Shown: in pieces, positions 33,616 to 42,468 of the stretch
How positions within the stretch are numbered: position 1 is the stretch's first letter
How the letters are laid out: the number at the start of each line of letters is the position of its first letter
Source: AC-32 sp963821495
Lineage (GTDB): Bacteria; Actinomycetota; Thermoleophilia; Gaiellales; Gaiellaceae
DNA length: 64,000 bases
Reading direction: 5' to 3'
Assembly (NCBI GenBank): GCA_963821495.1
Contig: CAWGEA010000003.1
Location: 806,001-870,000, forward strand
Notes under the pieces: model-generated
What the model was told of the DNA's origin: nothing
Seen by the model: the letters and a program-made list of their open reading frames with translations, nothing else
Databases searched by the model: none
Translations under genes and position numbers: made by a program

Positions 33616-35017
33616 TTCGAGTTTCCCTGGCCGTGCGCGAGGTACTCGAGCAGGTCGGAGCGGGTCAGCATGCCCGCTGGACGACCGCGTGTGGCGACCA
33701 CGACGGCCGGGCTGCCGCCGCTCAGCGCCGAGAAGACCTCGTCGAGCGACTCCTCGGCCTCGACGGCCGCGAGCGGCGGCTGCATCGCGGCCGCGACCTC
33801 CTCGTTCAGCGCGTCGGGGTTGCGAAAGACGAGGTCCAGCAGGCCGCGCTCGCGCAGCGAGCCGACCACATCGGCGAGCGAGCCGCCGGAGTCGTGACGC
33901 ATGACGGGCAGCTGCGAGATCGAGTACTGCTGCATCAGGTCGATCGCCGCGCCGACCTTCTGGTGGGACTCGATCGTCACGAGCTCCGGCACCTTGGACA
34001 GGTCCTGCTGCTTGAAGCGCAGCACCTCGCCGACGGTCGGGGCGGGCTCGTGCCGCTCCAGGAATCCCGAGCTCGATCAGGTAGTTGTCGTCGAAGAACT
34101 TCGACAGATAGGCGCGACCGCCGTCCGGGAAAGATCGTGACGACGACCTTGGCGGGCCCGAGCTCCTTCGCGAGCTCGATCGCCGCCCAGGCCGCGGTGC
34201 CGCCCGAGCCGCCCACGAGCAGACCCTCCTCGCGTGCGAGCCGCCGCGCGGTCAGGAAGGAGTCGCGGTCGGAGACGGTCACCCAGCGGTCGACGAGCGA
34301 CGGATCGAAGGTCTCGGGGTAGAAGTCCTCGCCGATGCCCTCGACGAGGTACGGGTGCTGCTTCTCCGCGCCGGCCGTGTAGATCGACCCCTCGGGGTCG
34401 GCGCCGACGATCGTCAGCTCGGGCTTCTGCTCCTTCAGGTAGCGAGCGGTGCCGGTGATCGTGCCGCCGGTGCCGACCGCGATCACGAGCGCATCGAGCT
34501 CGCCGCCGGTCTGCTCCCAGATCTCGGGGCCCGTCGTCTCGTAGTGCGAGCGCGGGTTCGCCTCGTTGCGGTACTGGTCGGGCTTGAACGCGCCCGGGAT
34601 CTCCTCGGCCAGCCGGTCGGAGACCGAGTAGTAGCTCTCCGGCGACTCGGGCTCGACGGCGTAGGGGCAGATGATCACCTCGGCCCCGAACGCCTTGAGC
34701 AGCGAGATCTTCTCGCGGCTCATCTTGTCGGGCATGGTGAAGATGCAGCGGTAGCCGCGCAGCGCCGCGACGATCGCGAGGCCGGTGCCGGTGTTGCCGG
34801 AGGTCGGCTCGACGATCGTCCCGCCGGGCTTCAGCTTCCCCTCGCGCTCGGCGGCGTCGACCATCGTGATCGCGATCCGGTCCTTGATCGACCCGCCCGG
34901 GTTGAGGAACTCGAGCTTGCCGAGCACGGTCGCGGCGCCCTCCGGAACGACGTTCTGGAGCTGGACCAGCGGCGTGTTGCCGACCAGCTCGAGCAGCGTC
35001 GGATACTCGCGCCCCAT
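33612..35017 (-). pseudogene. Cystathionine beta-synthase with CBS pair, two one-base insertions
   Basis: ATG 35017 begins MGREYPTLLELVGNTPLVQL. The PLP lysine is in NPGGSIKDRIA, the substrate loop is TSGNTGTG, and the phosphate loop is AVGTGGTITGTARY. Near the end of the catalytic domain extra bases at about 34131 (in AAA) and 34077 (in CCC) break the frame around DGGRAYLSKFFDDNYLIELG. The C-terminal CBS pair (SISQLPVMRHDSGG ... PAVVVATRGRPAGMLTRSDL) is intact in the final frame to 33612. The enzyme condenses serine and homocysteine to cystathionine. Two errors in 60 bases of a conserved gene point to sequence quality. Confidence 0.85.
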
Positions 35018-35039
35018 CGCGGGCAAGCGTACCGCCTGG

Positions 35040-36476
35040 TCAGACGGCGGCTTGCGCAGGCTCGGTCTCGGTCGCCTGGACGCGCGTGCCGTGTAGCAGC
35101 ACGAACGCGGCCACCGCGCCGGCGACTGCGATGCCCAGCAGCGCCCAGAACACGGCCTGGTAGCCGGAGGTGAACGCCGAGGCCGGGTCGTGGCCGCTGG
35201 CCAGCAGGTCGTTCGCCTTCGAGGTGAAGATCGTCGCCGCCAGCGCGACGCCGATCGCTCCCCCGATCTGCTGGTTCGTGTTGATCAGCCCGGACGCGAG
35301 CCCGGCTTCGTGGTGCTCGACCTGCGCGAGCGCCGCGATCGAGACCGGCACGAACGAGAACGCGAGCCCGAGTGCGAACGTCAGGTACGCGGGGAGCAGG
35401 TCGGGCCAGTAGTGGCCGTCGACCGGGATCTGCGTGTACCAGGCGAGCGAGCCGGCGAGCACGAGCATCCCGATCACGATCACCGGCCGCGGGCCGAAGC
35501 GCGTCGTCAGCGCCTGCGCCACGCCGGCCCAGATCACCGTCGTCCCGGCCGTGGCGAGGAAGGTGACACCGGTCTCCAGCGCCGACCAGCCCAGCACTTG
35601 CTGGACGTAGAGGGTCAACACGAAGAAGTCCGCGAAGATCACGGCCCCGAGCAGGAAGCCGACCACGTTCGCCGCGAGCAGCGAGCGCAGCCGGAAGATC
35701 CGCATCGGCACCAGCGGCGCCGAGCTGCGCATCTCGATCGCGATCGAGATCAGGACGAGCAGGCCGGAGGCGACCAGCAGGAGGATCGTCCGCGCCGTCA
35801 GCCAGCCGACGTCGGGCGCCTTGGAGATCGCGTAGACGAAGATCGCGAGGCTGCTCGTGATCGTGACCGCGCCGGCCGCGTCGAACTTGCGGTGGCCGAG
35901 GTCGGCGGTGCTCTCGGGCACGAAGCGCAGCGTCAGCAGGAGCACGATCGCGCCGACCGGGACGTTGACCCAGAAGATCCACTCCCAGCCGAGGTACTTG
36001 GTCAGGATCCCGCCGGCGATCACGCCCGCTGCGGCGCCCGAGCCGCCGAGCGCGCCCCAGATCCCGAGCGCCTTGTTGCGCTCGGCGCCCTCGCGGAAGG
36101 TGGTCGACACGATCGAGAGAGCGGCGGGGGAGATGATCGCGGCGCCCAGGCCCTGGACCGCGCGCGCGGTGAAGAGCAGCCCGGGCCCGTTCGCGAGCCC
36201 GCAGACGAGCGACGCGATCGTGAAGAGGACGAGCCCGACGACGAAGATCCGGCGCCGGCCGAGCAGATCCGCCATCCGGCCGCCGAGCAGGAGGAAGCCG
36301 CCGAAGGTGATCGCGTAGGCCGTGATCGTCCACTGGGCGGTCAGCTCGGAGATGTTCAGGTCCTTCTCGATCGACGGGATCGCGACGTTGACGATCGCGA
36401 CGTCGAGGACGGTCATGAAGAAGGCGGCGCCCACGATCGCGAGGGTCAGCCAGCGGCGGTCAAGGGAAGAGCTCAT
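35040..36476 (-). CDS. MFS multidrug exporter, DHA2 (EmrB/QacA) type
   Basis: 478 residues from ATG 36476, with AGGAGG just upstream and a second ATG one codon earlier. Fourteen transmembrane segments fit the DHA2 family. Motif LDVAIVNVAIPSIEKDLN in helix 1, GRMADLLGRRRIFVVGLVLF (motif A) and ALGGSGAAAGVIAGGIL (motif C) are present. It would export drugs or hydrophobic compounds with protons. It lies 23 bases upstream of the cystathionine beta-synthase gene, so it could be cotranscribed with the sulfur block. Confidence 0.92.
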   Translation of the reverse strand: MSSSLDRRWLTLAIVGAAFFMTVLDVAIVNVAIPSIEKDLNISELTAQWTITAYAITFGGFLLLGGRMADLLGRRRIFVVGLVLFTIASLVCGLANGPGLLFTARAVQGLGAAIISPAALSIVSTTFREGAERNKALGIWGALGGSGAAAGVIAGGILTKYLGWEWIFWVNVPVGAIVLLLTLRFVPESTADLGHRKFDAAGAVTITSSLAIFVYAISKAPDVGWLTARTILLLVASGLLVLISIAIEMRSSAPLVPMRIFRLRSLLAANVVGFLLGAVIFADFFVLTLYVQQVLGWSALETGVTFLATAGTTVIWAGVAQALTTRFGPRPVIVIGMLVLAGSLAWYTQIPVDGHYWPDLLPAYLTFALGLAFSFVPVSIAALAQVEHHEAGLASGLINTNQQIGGAIGVALAATIFTSKANDLLASGHDPASAFTSGYQAVFWALLGIAVAGAVAAFVLLHGTRVQATETEPAQAAV

Positions 36477-36788
36477 CATCCTCCTCGGGTCGTTACCGGC
36501 AGTCTTGCGGTGCTCGAACGAGGCTCGGCGGGGGCGTATTCCTGCTCCTGCGCACCGCCCGGCGGACCCTCCCGGCCAGGGTAGCGCGGGCACGCTCTCG
36601 CCACAAAGCCGTCACTCACGCGTGCGCGGTTCGCGGTTACGGTGTCCTCGGGGGAAAGCACGCGGGGGTTCCCCGGGGGAAAGGTTTCTCGCGCACGCGC
36701 GTGTGCATGATCTTTCGGAGTCCAGCCGCTCCGTGCGAGAGGATTTCGCCGTGGCAAGCAAACGCTCGGCTGCGGCGGGCGGCGTGGT

Positions 36789-39158
36789 GTGCCGCTCGTG
36801 AAGCTCGCGCCCGCCGCCCGGCGGTGGGCGCGGCTCGGCCTTGCGGGCCTCGCGGTAGCCCTGGCCGCCACGGCGAGCGCGGTCGCCGGCCACGGGCGCT
36901 CGGCCTCTGATTGCGCGCCGCTCGAGGCCGACTCCGCCTACGCCGACTCGGTCTTTGCCGCCCTCGCCGACAAGCAGGACGTCTGGGGCCAGCAGCTCGT
37001 CGGCTCGCCGCAGGGGCCGACCTACGACGCCGTCCAGAGCCGCCTGCACCCGCTGCTGCTCGTCGGGCGGCCGGCCGGTCTCAAGCCGACGAGGCTGACC
37101 GACTCCGGCGTCTACTACCTCCCCTTCGGCCGGCCTCGCGGCACGCACGGCGCGGGAGCGGTCGACCTGCACGTGGCCGACGGCAGCCAGATCGTCTCGC
37201 AGCTCGCGAACGGTCCGCGGCTCACGATCTCCGTCGGCGCGCGCGGAACCGAGCGCTACGGCTCCTGCCTCGCGCGGCTGGACGCGCCGCGGCTCGCCCA
37301 GGGCTACCTGCCGATCCTGCAGACGTCGTACGTCGACGCCGACGGCGTGCGCTACCGCCAGGAGTCCTTCGCGGGAAGGATCCGCCAGACCCGCCGGCTC
37401 GTCAGCTTCGTGCGCCTGAGCGTCGACCCGCGTGGCACGCGGGTGCGGACCGCGCAAGCGCGCTTCACGGTCTCCGACCGCCACGCGAGGCGCGTCGGCA
37501 GGCAGCTTCGGCTCGGCGCGCGCGCGCGGCTCCTCTTCAGCAAGGGAGCGAGGTTCGACGGCCGCTCCGTCGTCTTCGCCGCCCGCCGGCCTCGGGTGAT
37601 CTACGCCGCGTGGCTGAACGAGCCCGGTCGCACGCGCCCGTTCCGGCTCGGGCGCGCGGCCTACGAGCGCGCCCGCCGCTCGGTGGCCGCCTACTGGGCG
37701 CGCCGCCTTACGAGCGGCGCCCAGCTGATCGTGCCGGAGCAGCGCGTGTACGACGCCGAGCGCAGCCTGCTGATCCAGAACCTGCTGATGTCGTGGCGCT
37801 ACAGCCTCGGCAACTCGTACGGGCGCTTCTCGTGGGAGCTCGTCGACGTCGCCGAGGTGATGGGCGCGTACGGCTACCGGGGCGTCGAGCACGTGATCCT
37901 CGAGGCCGCCCGCGGTGCGCCGACCTTCTTCCCGAACCGCGCGGCCGGCGAGCGGATGACAGGCTCGGCCGACTACTTCCGTCGCTACGGCGACCGCGCC
38001 TACGTCGCCCAGGTGACGCCGCAGCTCCGCCGCGAGGTCGAGTCCTTCGACCGCCAGCTCAAGCGAGGCAAGACCGGCCTGCTCAAGCGGGAGCGCTACG
38101 GCGCCGACATCGTCGGCCCGATCTACGGCCTGCACGCGCAGGTGCTCGCGCTCCAGGGCGTGCGGGGGATGGCCGACGTCTGGGCTCGCACCGGCTACCC
38201 GCGGCTCGCCTACGAGGCTGCGGACGTGGCGATGCGCCTCGAGGCCGGCCTGCGCTCGGCGGTCGCGGCCGCCAGGACGACGCTTCCCGACGGCTCGGTG
38301 TTCGTGCCGATCGCGCTCGTCGACGGCCAGGAGCACGCCTACGACAGGCTCACGCTCTCCAAGCGCGGCAGCTACTGGAACCTGGTCATGCCGTACGTGC
38401 TCGCCTCGGGCTTCTTCCGGCCCGGCAGCGCGGACGCGGCGGGGCTCCTGCGCTACCTCCGGAACCACGGCTCGCGCTTCCTCGGCCTCGTCCGCTTCAG
38501 CCCGCACACGGGCGTGACCAACCCCGGCTACGAGACCCCGGGCTCGGATGACGTCTACGGCACGAACGTCGCGCGCTTCCTCGCCGACAACGACCAGCCC
38601 GACCAGCTGCTGCTCAGCCTCTACGGGAAGCTCGGCGCCGGGATGACGCAGAACACCTTCGTCTCCGGCGAGGGCTCGACCATCGCGCCGGTGCGCCTCC
38701 AGTACTACCGCTCGATGCACCGGCCGCCGAACAGCGCCAACAACGCCTTCTTCCTCGAGGCGCTGCGGCTGACGCTCGCGCACGAGACCGCCGATGCCAG
38801 CGGCTCGCCGCGCGGGCTCGAGCTCGCGTACTCGACGCCGCGCGCCTGGCTCGAGCCGGGCAAGCGGATCGAGGTGCGGCGGCTGCAGACGAGCTTCGGG
38901 CCGCTCTCCTACACGCTGGATGCGGGAGCCACCGCGGTGCACGTCGGGCTCGACGTGCCGCCGGGCCTGACGGGGCCGCTGCGCCTGCGGGTGCGGCTCC
39001 CCGCCGGCCAGCTGCTCGGCGAGGTCACGCTCGCAGGGGTGCCGTTCGAGCGGTTCGCCGACCCGGAGACGCTCGACCTGACCGGCCTGCGCGGGCAGCT
39101 CGAGCTCGTCGTCCGCCGGGTGGAAGCGCCCGGCGCCGCCGCCACGGCCCGCCGCTAG
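36789..39158 (+). CDS. Exported six-hairpin glycosidase-like protein
   Basis: 789 residues with a signal peptide (ARLGLAGLAVALAATASAVA). After an N-terminal beta domain of about 270 residues comes a helical (alpha/alpha)6-type region with YDAERSLLIQNLLMSWRYSL, FSWELVDVAEVMGAYGY, PDGSVFVPIALVDGQEHAYD and SYWNLVMPYVLASGF, the pattern of secreted glycoside hydrolases or trehalase-like folds; then a small beta domain. Catalytic acids cannot be assigned with confidence. GTG start; a GTG three codons later is possible. The 195-base leader is GC-rich with repeated GGGGGAAAG. Confidence 0.7.
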   Translation: MPLVKLAPAARRWARLGLAGLAVALAATASAVAGHGRSASDCAPLEADSAYADSVFAALADKQDVWGQQLVGSPQGPTYDAVQSRLHPLLLVGRPAGLKPTRLTDSGVYYLPFGRPRGTHGAGAVDLHVADGSQIVSQLANGPRLTISVGARGTERYGSCLARLDAPRLAQGYLPILQTSYVDADGVRYRQESFAGRIRQTRRLVSFVRLSVDPRGTRVRTAQARFTVSDRHARRVGRQLRLGARARLLFSKGARFDGRSVVFAARRPRVIYAAWLNEPGRTRPFRLGRAAYERARRSVAAYWARRLTSGAQLIVPEQRVYDAERSLLIQNLLMSWRYSLGNSYGRFSWELVDVAEVMGAYGYRGVEHVILEAARGAPTFFPNRAAGERMTGSADYFRRYGDRAYVAQVTPQLRREVESFDRQLKRGKTGLLKRERYGADIVGPIYGLHAQVLALQGVRGMADVWARTGYPRLAYEAADVAMRLEAGLRSAVAAARTTLPDGSVFVPIALVDGQEHAYDRLTLSKRGSYWNLVMPYVLASGFFRPGSADAAGLLRYLRNHGSRFLGLVRFSPHTGVTNPGYETPGSDDVYGTNVARFLADNDQPDQLLLSLYGKLGAGMTQNTFVSGEGSTIAPVRLQYYRSMHRPPNSANNAFFLEALRLTLAHETADASGSPRGLELAYSTPRAWLEPGKRIEVRRLQTSFGPLSYTLDAGATAVHVGLDVPPGLTGPLRLRVRLPAGQLLGEVTLAGVPFERFADPETLDLTGLRGQLELVVRRVEAPGAAATARR

Positions 39159-39168
39159 CATCGAGGCG

Positions 39169-39603
39169 GTGCGGATCCGCAAGGAGATCGAGGTGCACCG
39201 GCCGGTCGGGGAAGCGTTCGCATACGTCGCCGACTTCTCGAACGCGGCCGAGTGGGATCCCGGCGTGGTCGAGGCGCGCAAGCTCACGGACGGCCCGGTT
39301 CGGGTCGGCAGCGAGTTCGACGTGGTCGCGCTCTTCCGTGGCAAGCGGCAGCGCTTCCGCTATGTCGTCACCGAGCTGGAGCCCGAGCGGCGGATCGTGC
39401 TCGCGGGCGACGGCGAGAAGGCGATCTCGGTGGACGAGGTCGCGTTCGAACCGGCCGGCGACGGGACGCGAATCAGCTACGTGGCCGACATCCGCCTGAA
39501 GGGGATCCTGCGTCCTGTAGGCCTGCTGCTCGGACCCGTCGTGAGCAAGATGGGCACGGACGCGCTCGCCGGACTGAAGTCCGTCCTCGACGGCCGGCGC
39601 TGA
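39169..39603 (+). CDS. SRPBCC-family protein
   Basis: 144 residues: opening strand IRKEIEVHRPVGEAFAYVAD, FSNAAEWDPGVVEARKL, a beta-rich middle and a C-terminal helix (GPVVSKMGTDALAGLKSVLD). This is the carbon-monoxide-dehydrogenase-subunit-G/polyketide-cyclase-like fold that binds hydrophobic ligands. GTG start 10 bases after the glycosidase-like gene. Its stop is 14 bases before the alpha/beta hydrolase start. Position next to a lipid cassette is suggestive only. Confidence 0.82.
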   Translation: MRIRKEIEVHRPVGEAFAYVADFSNAAEWDPGVVEARKLTDGPVRVGSEFDVVALFRGKRQRFRYVVTELEPERRIVLAGDGEKAISVDEVAFEPAGDGTRISYVADIRLKGILRPVGLLLGPVVSKMGTDALAGLKSVLDGRR

Positions 39604-39617
39604 CGCGGGCGTCCTCC

Positions 39618-40262
39618 TTGCTACGGCTCTCGACAGGCGCCGAGCTGCGCGTGACCGGGCCGACCGAGCGCCTGGCCGTCGTCTGCGTGAACGGCGGCCA
39701 GGGCAGTGAGGTCGAGGGAACCTGGAGCGCGTCGCTCGAGTGGCTGGTGCGCCGGCTCGCGCCGGCCTTCCCCGAGCTGGGCTTCGCCGAGGTGCGGTAC
39801 CGGATCAAGTCGTGGAAGCGGCTGGACTGGTGCGTTGCCGACGCGCGTGCGGCCGTGGTCGAGGCCGGGGCGCCGCGAACGTTGCTGCTCGGCTTCTCGA
39901 TGGGCGGCGCGGTCGCGGTGCAGGCCGCCGTCGAGCCCTCGGTCGAGACCGTCGTCGGCCTGGCGCCGTGGTTTCCCGATCGCCTGTCGCTCGAGCCGTT
40001 GCGCGGCCGCCGGCTCGCGGTCATCCACGGCCGGCTCGACCGCTGCCTGCCGGGGATCCCAGGGGTCAGCCCCGCGTTCTCCCGGCGCGGCTTGGACCGC
40101 GCCCGGGCGCTCGGCGTCGAGGGCGACTACACGCTCATCCCGGGGGCGCTACACGGGATCGCGTTCCGCGCGGGGTCGCGGGTCCTGCCGCTGCCCGGAG
40201 CGCGGTCGTGGGCCCGGCTGCTGGCCGCGGAGCTCGCGCGCTTTCAGGCCGACGCCGACTGA
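39618..40262 (+). CDS. Alpha/beta hydrolase (dienelactone-hydrolase-like)
   Basis: 214 residues from TTG 39618 (an upstream CTG at 39600 is less likely). Nucleophile elbow LLGFSMGGAVAVQAA, acid region VIHGRLDRCLP and catalytic His in GALHGIAF form a complete triad in the expected order. Small serine hydrolases of this type cleave esters or lactones. Its last 19 bases overlap the convergent desaturase gene. It may serve lipid turnover, but nothing in the sequence fixes the substrate. Confidence 0.8.
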   Translation: MLRLSTGAELRVTGPTERLAVVCVNGGQGSEVEGTWSASLEWLVRRLAPAFPELGFAEVRYRIKSWKRLDWCVADARAAVVEAGAPRTLLLGFSMGGAVAVQAAVEPSVETVVGLAPWFPDRLSLEPLRGRRLAVIHGRLDRCLPGIPGVSPAFSRRGLDRARALGVEGDYTLIPGALHGIAFRAGSRVLPLPGARSWARLLAAELARFQADAD

Positions 40263-41197
40263 GCGCGACGGCGAACGAGCTGCTCGGCGTCCGGCACCTT
40301 CACGTCCCAGACGAGACGGAGCTTCTCCAGGGTGCGGATCACCCACCAGGAGACGTCGACCTGCCAGCGCCGGAGGCCGTGCCTGGCCGAGGCGGGGAAC
40401 GCATGGTGGTTGTTGTGCCAGCCCTCGCCGAAGACGAGCAGCGCCACGATCCAGTTGTTGCGGGCCTCGTCGCGCGAGCGGAAGTCCTTGCGGCCGAACA
40501 TGTGGCAGATCGAGTTCACGCTGAAGGTGGCGTGTTGGTAGAGGAAGATCCGGATCAGGCCGCCCCAGACGAGCGCCTCGAGCCCGGCGCCGACGGTGCC
40601 GCCGATCGCGTAGCCGATCAGGAACGGCAGGCCGAGGGTGACGGCGACCCAGACGACGTAGAGCCGGTCGATCGTGCGCACGAGCCGGTTCTCGTAGAGA
40701 TCCTTCCCGTACTCTCGGCCCTGCTCCATGCCGAGGTTGTCGAAGAGCCAGCCGACGTGCGCGTGGACGAACCCGCGCACCGCTCCCCAGGCGCCGCCTT
40801 CGTGGCCGACGTGCGGCGAGTGCGGATCGCCGGGCTGGTCCGAGAGCGCGTGGTGCTTACGGTGATCGGTGACCCACTGCGTCAGCGGGCCCTGCATCGT
40901 CATGCAGCCGAGGATCGCGAGCACGGCCTCGACGGGCTTCCGAGTCCTGAAGCCCCGGTGCGTGAAGTAGCGGTGGAAGCCGATCGTGGTGCCGAAGGCA
41001 CAGAGGACGTAGAAGCCGGCGACCAGCAGCAGGTCGACCCAGTGGAACGCGACTCCCCAGAGCACGCCCATCGCCGAGAGGATCCCGAGCGGCGGGACGA
41101 TCACGGCGATCAGGGTCACGACCTGGCTGATCCGGCTCGTCCCCGGTCGGACGGTGGCGACCGGCGCCGGCGGCTGTGGGATGGTCTGCTCGCTCAC
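40244..41197 (-). CDS. Acyl-CoA/acyl-lipid delta-9-type fatty acid desaturase
   Basis: 317 residues with four transmembrane helices and all three histidine boxes: HRYFTH, HRKHH and HNNHH, the di-iron ligands of membrane stearoyl-CoA-type desaturases. It introduces a cis double bond into a saturated acyl chain at the membrane using O2. It is divergent from the FAD oxidoreductase gene, with 59 bases between starts holding a strong inverted repeat, so desaturation and the downstream tailoring genes are probably co-regulated. The double bond it makes is the natural substrate for the Cfa-type enzymes. Confidence 0.93.
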   Translation of the reverse strand: MSEQTIPQPPAPVATVRPGTSRISQVVTLIAVIVPPLGILSAMGVLWGVAFHWVDLLLVAGFYVLCAFGTTIGFHRYFTHRGFRTRKPVEAVLAILGCMTMQGPLTQWVTDHRKHHALSDQPGDPHSPHVGHEGGAWGAVRGFVHAHVGWLFDNLGMEQGREYGKDLYENRLVRTIDRLYVVWVAVTLGLPFLIGYAIGGTVGAGLEALVWGGLIRIFLYQHATFSVNSICHMFGRKDFRSRDEARNNWIVALLVFGEGWHNNHHAFPASARHGLRRWQVDVSWWVIRTLEKLRLVWDVKVPDAEQLVRRRAQSASA

Positions 41198-41204
41198 GGG
41201 TTTA

Positions 41205-41238
41205 GAACCGGTATTCGCCCGGAGACGAATAACGGTTC
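41205..41238. promoter_or_regulatory. Near-perfect 13-base inverted repeat in the divergent lipid-cassette promoter
   Basis: GAACCGGTATTCG (41205-41217) and CGAATAACGGTTC (41226-41238) are complementary at 12 of 13 positions, with an 8-base spacer. A further half-site CCGGTTC lies at 41250-41256, touching the ATG at 41257. The whole 59-base gap is thus nearly all symmetric sequence. It suits an operator for a TetR/MarR-like dimer, or two back-to-back promoters with GAACC-type -35 elements. Confidence 0.65.
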
Positions 41239-41256
41239 CCTGATGATTTCCGGTTC

Positions 41257-42468
41257 ATGAAGATCGCAATCGTCGGCAGCGGCATCTCCGGCCTCGGGGC
41301 CGCCTATCTGCTCACGCGCGCGCACGACGTCACGGTATTCGAACGGGACGACCGGCCGGGCGGGCATTCGCACACCGTCTTGCACGCGGGGCAGGCGCTC
41401 GACACCGGGTTTCTCGTCCACAACACCCGGAACTACCCGCTGCTCGTGCGGCTCTTCGACGAGCTCGGCGTCCAGACGCAGTCCTCGGAGATGTCGTTCT
41501 CGGTCAGCTGCGACGGCTGCGGGCTCGAGTACTCGGGCCGCCGCCCGCTCGCCCAGCGGCGCAACGCGGCGAGCACCCGTTTCGCCGGGCTCGTCTGGGA
41601 GATCGGGCGCTGGCTGAGGACGGCCCGGCGCTCGCTCGAGGAGGCCGACTACGAGCGGCACTCGCTCCGCTCCTATCTCGACGAGCGCGGCTACTCGCCG
41701 CGCTTCCGGCGGCACTTCCTCGTGCCCCTGACCTCGGCGCTCTGGTCGACCGCGCCCGGGCGCGCACTCGAGTTCCCGGCTGCCTACGCGATCCGCTTCT
41801 TCGACAACCACGGCATGCTCGGCTTCGGACGCTTCCGGTGGCGGGCGGTGACCGGCGGCTCGAAGACCTACGTCCACGCGATCGCCGACCGGCTTGGCCC
41901 TCGCCTGCGGCTCGGGCTCGGCGTCCGCTCCCTGCGGCGCGACCTCGGCGGGGTGGAGCTGACCGACGACACCGGCGCGCAGCACCGCTTCGACGAGGTC
42001 GTGATCGCAGCGCACGCCGACCAGGCGCTGTCCCTGCTCGCCGACCCGAGCGCCGAGGAGCGCCGGGTGCTCGGAGCCTTCGCATACACGGAGAACGAGG
42101 CAGTCCTACACACCGACTCCGGCCGGCTGCCGCAGACACGCGCTGCGCGCGCCTCCTGGAACTACCGCGTCGGCGACGACGGCCGCCCGACGGTCACCTA
42201 CTACCTGAACCGGCTCCAGGGGATCGAGAGCGAGACCGACTACTGCGTCACCCTGAACGAGGAGATCGCCGACGAGCACGTGATCCGCCGGATCGTCTAC
42301 GACCACCCGCTCTACACCGTCGACTCGCTCGAGGCGCAACAGGAGCTGCCGGCGCTGTCGGGCCGGCGCCACACGCACTACGCCGGCGCGCACCACGGCA
42401 ACGGCTTCCACGAGGACGGGCTGGCGTCCGGCGTCCGCGCGGCCGCTGCGCTCGGGGTGGCCTGGTGA
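41257..42468 (+). CDS. FAD-dependent oxidoreductase (COG2907 type) of a Cfa cluster
   Basis: 403 residues. FAD-binding motif IAIVGSGISGLGAAYLLTRA (3-22) and ERDDRPGGHSHTV follow the amine-oxidase fold; TGFLVHNTRNYPLL and the closing HYAGAHHGNGFHEDGLASGV match COG2907 proteins that sit next to DUF1365 and Cfa genes. In that context these flavoproteins are thought to oxidise or desaturate modified acyl chains. It is the first gene of a six-gene chain in which five junctions overlap by 4 to 28 bases. Confidence 0.9.
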   Translation: MKIAIVGSGISGLGAAYLLTRAHDVTVFERDDRPGGHSHTVLHAGQALDTGFLVHNTRNYPLLVRLFDELGVQTQSSEMSFSVSCDGCGLEYSGRRPLAQRRNAASTRFAGLVWEIGRWLRTARRSLEEADYERHSLRSYLDERGYSPRFRRHFLVPLTSALWSTAPGRALEFPAAYAIRFFDNHGMLGFGRFRWRAVTGGSKTYVHAIADRLGPRLRLGLGVRSLRRDLGGVELTDDTGAQHRFDEVVIAAHADQALSLLADPSAEERRVLGAFAYTENEAVLHTDSGRLPQTRAARASWNYRVGDDGRPTVTYYLNRLQGIESETDYCVTLNEEIADEHVIRRIVYDHPLYTVDSLEAQQELPALSGRRHTHYAGAHHGNGFHEDGLASGVRAAAALGVAW

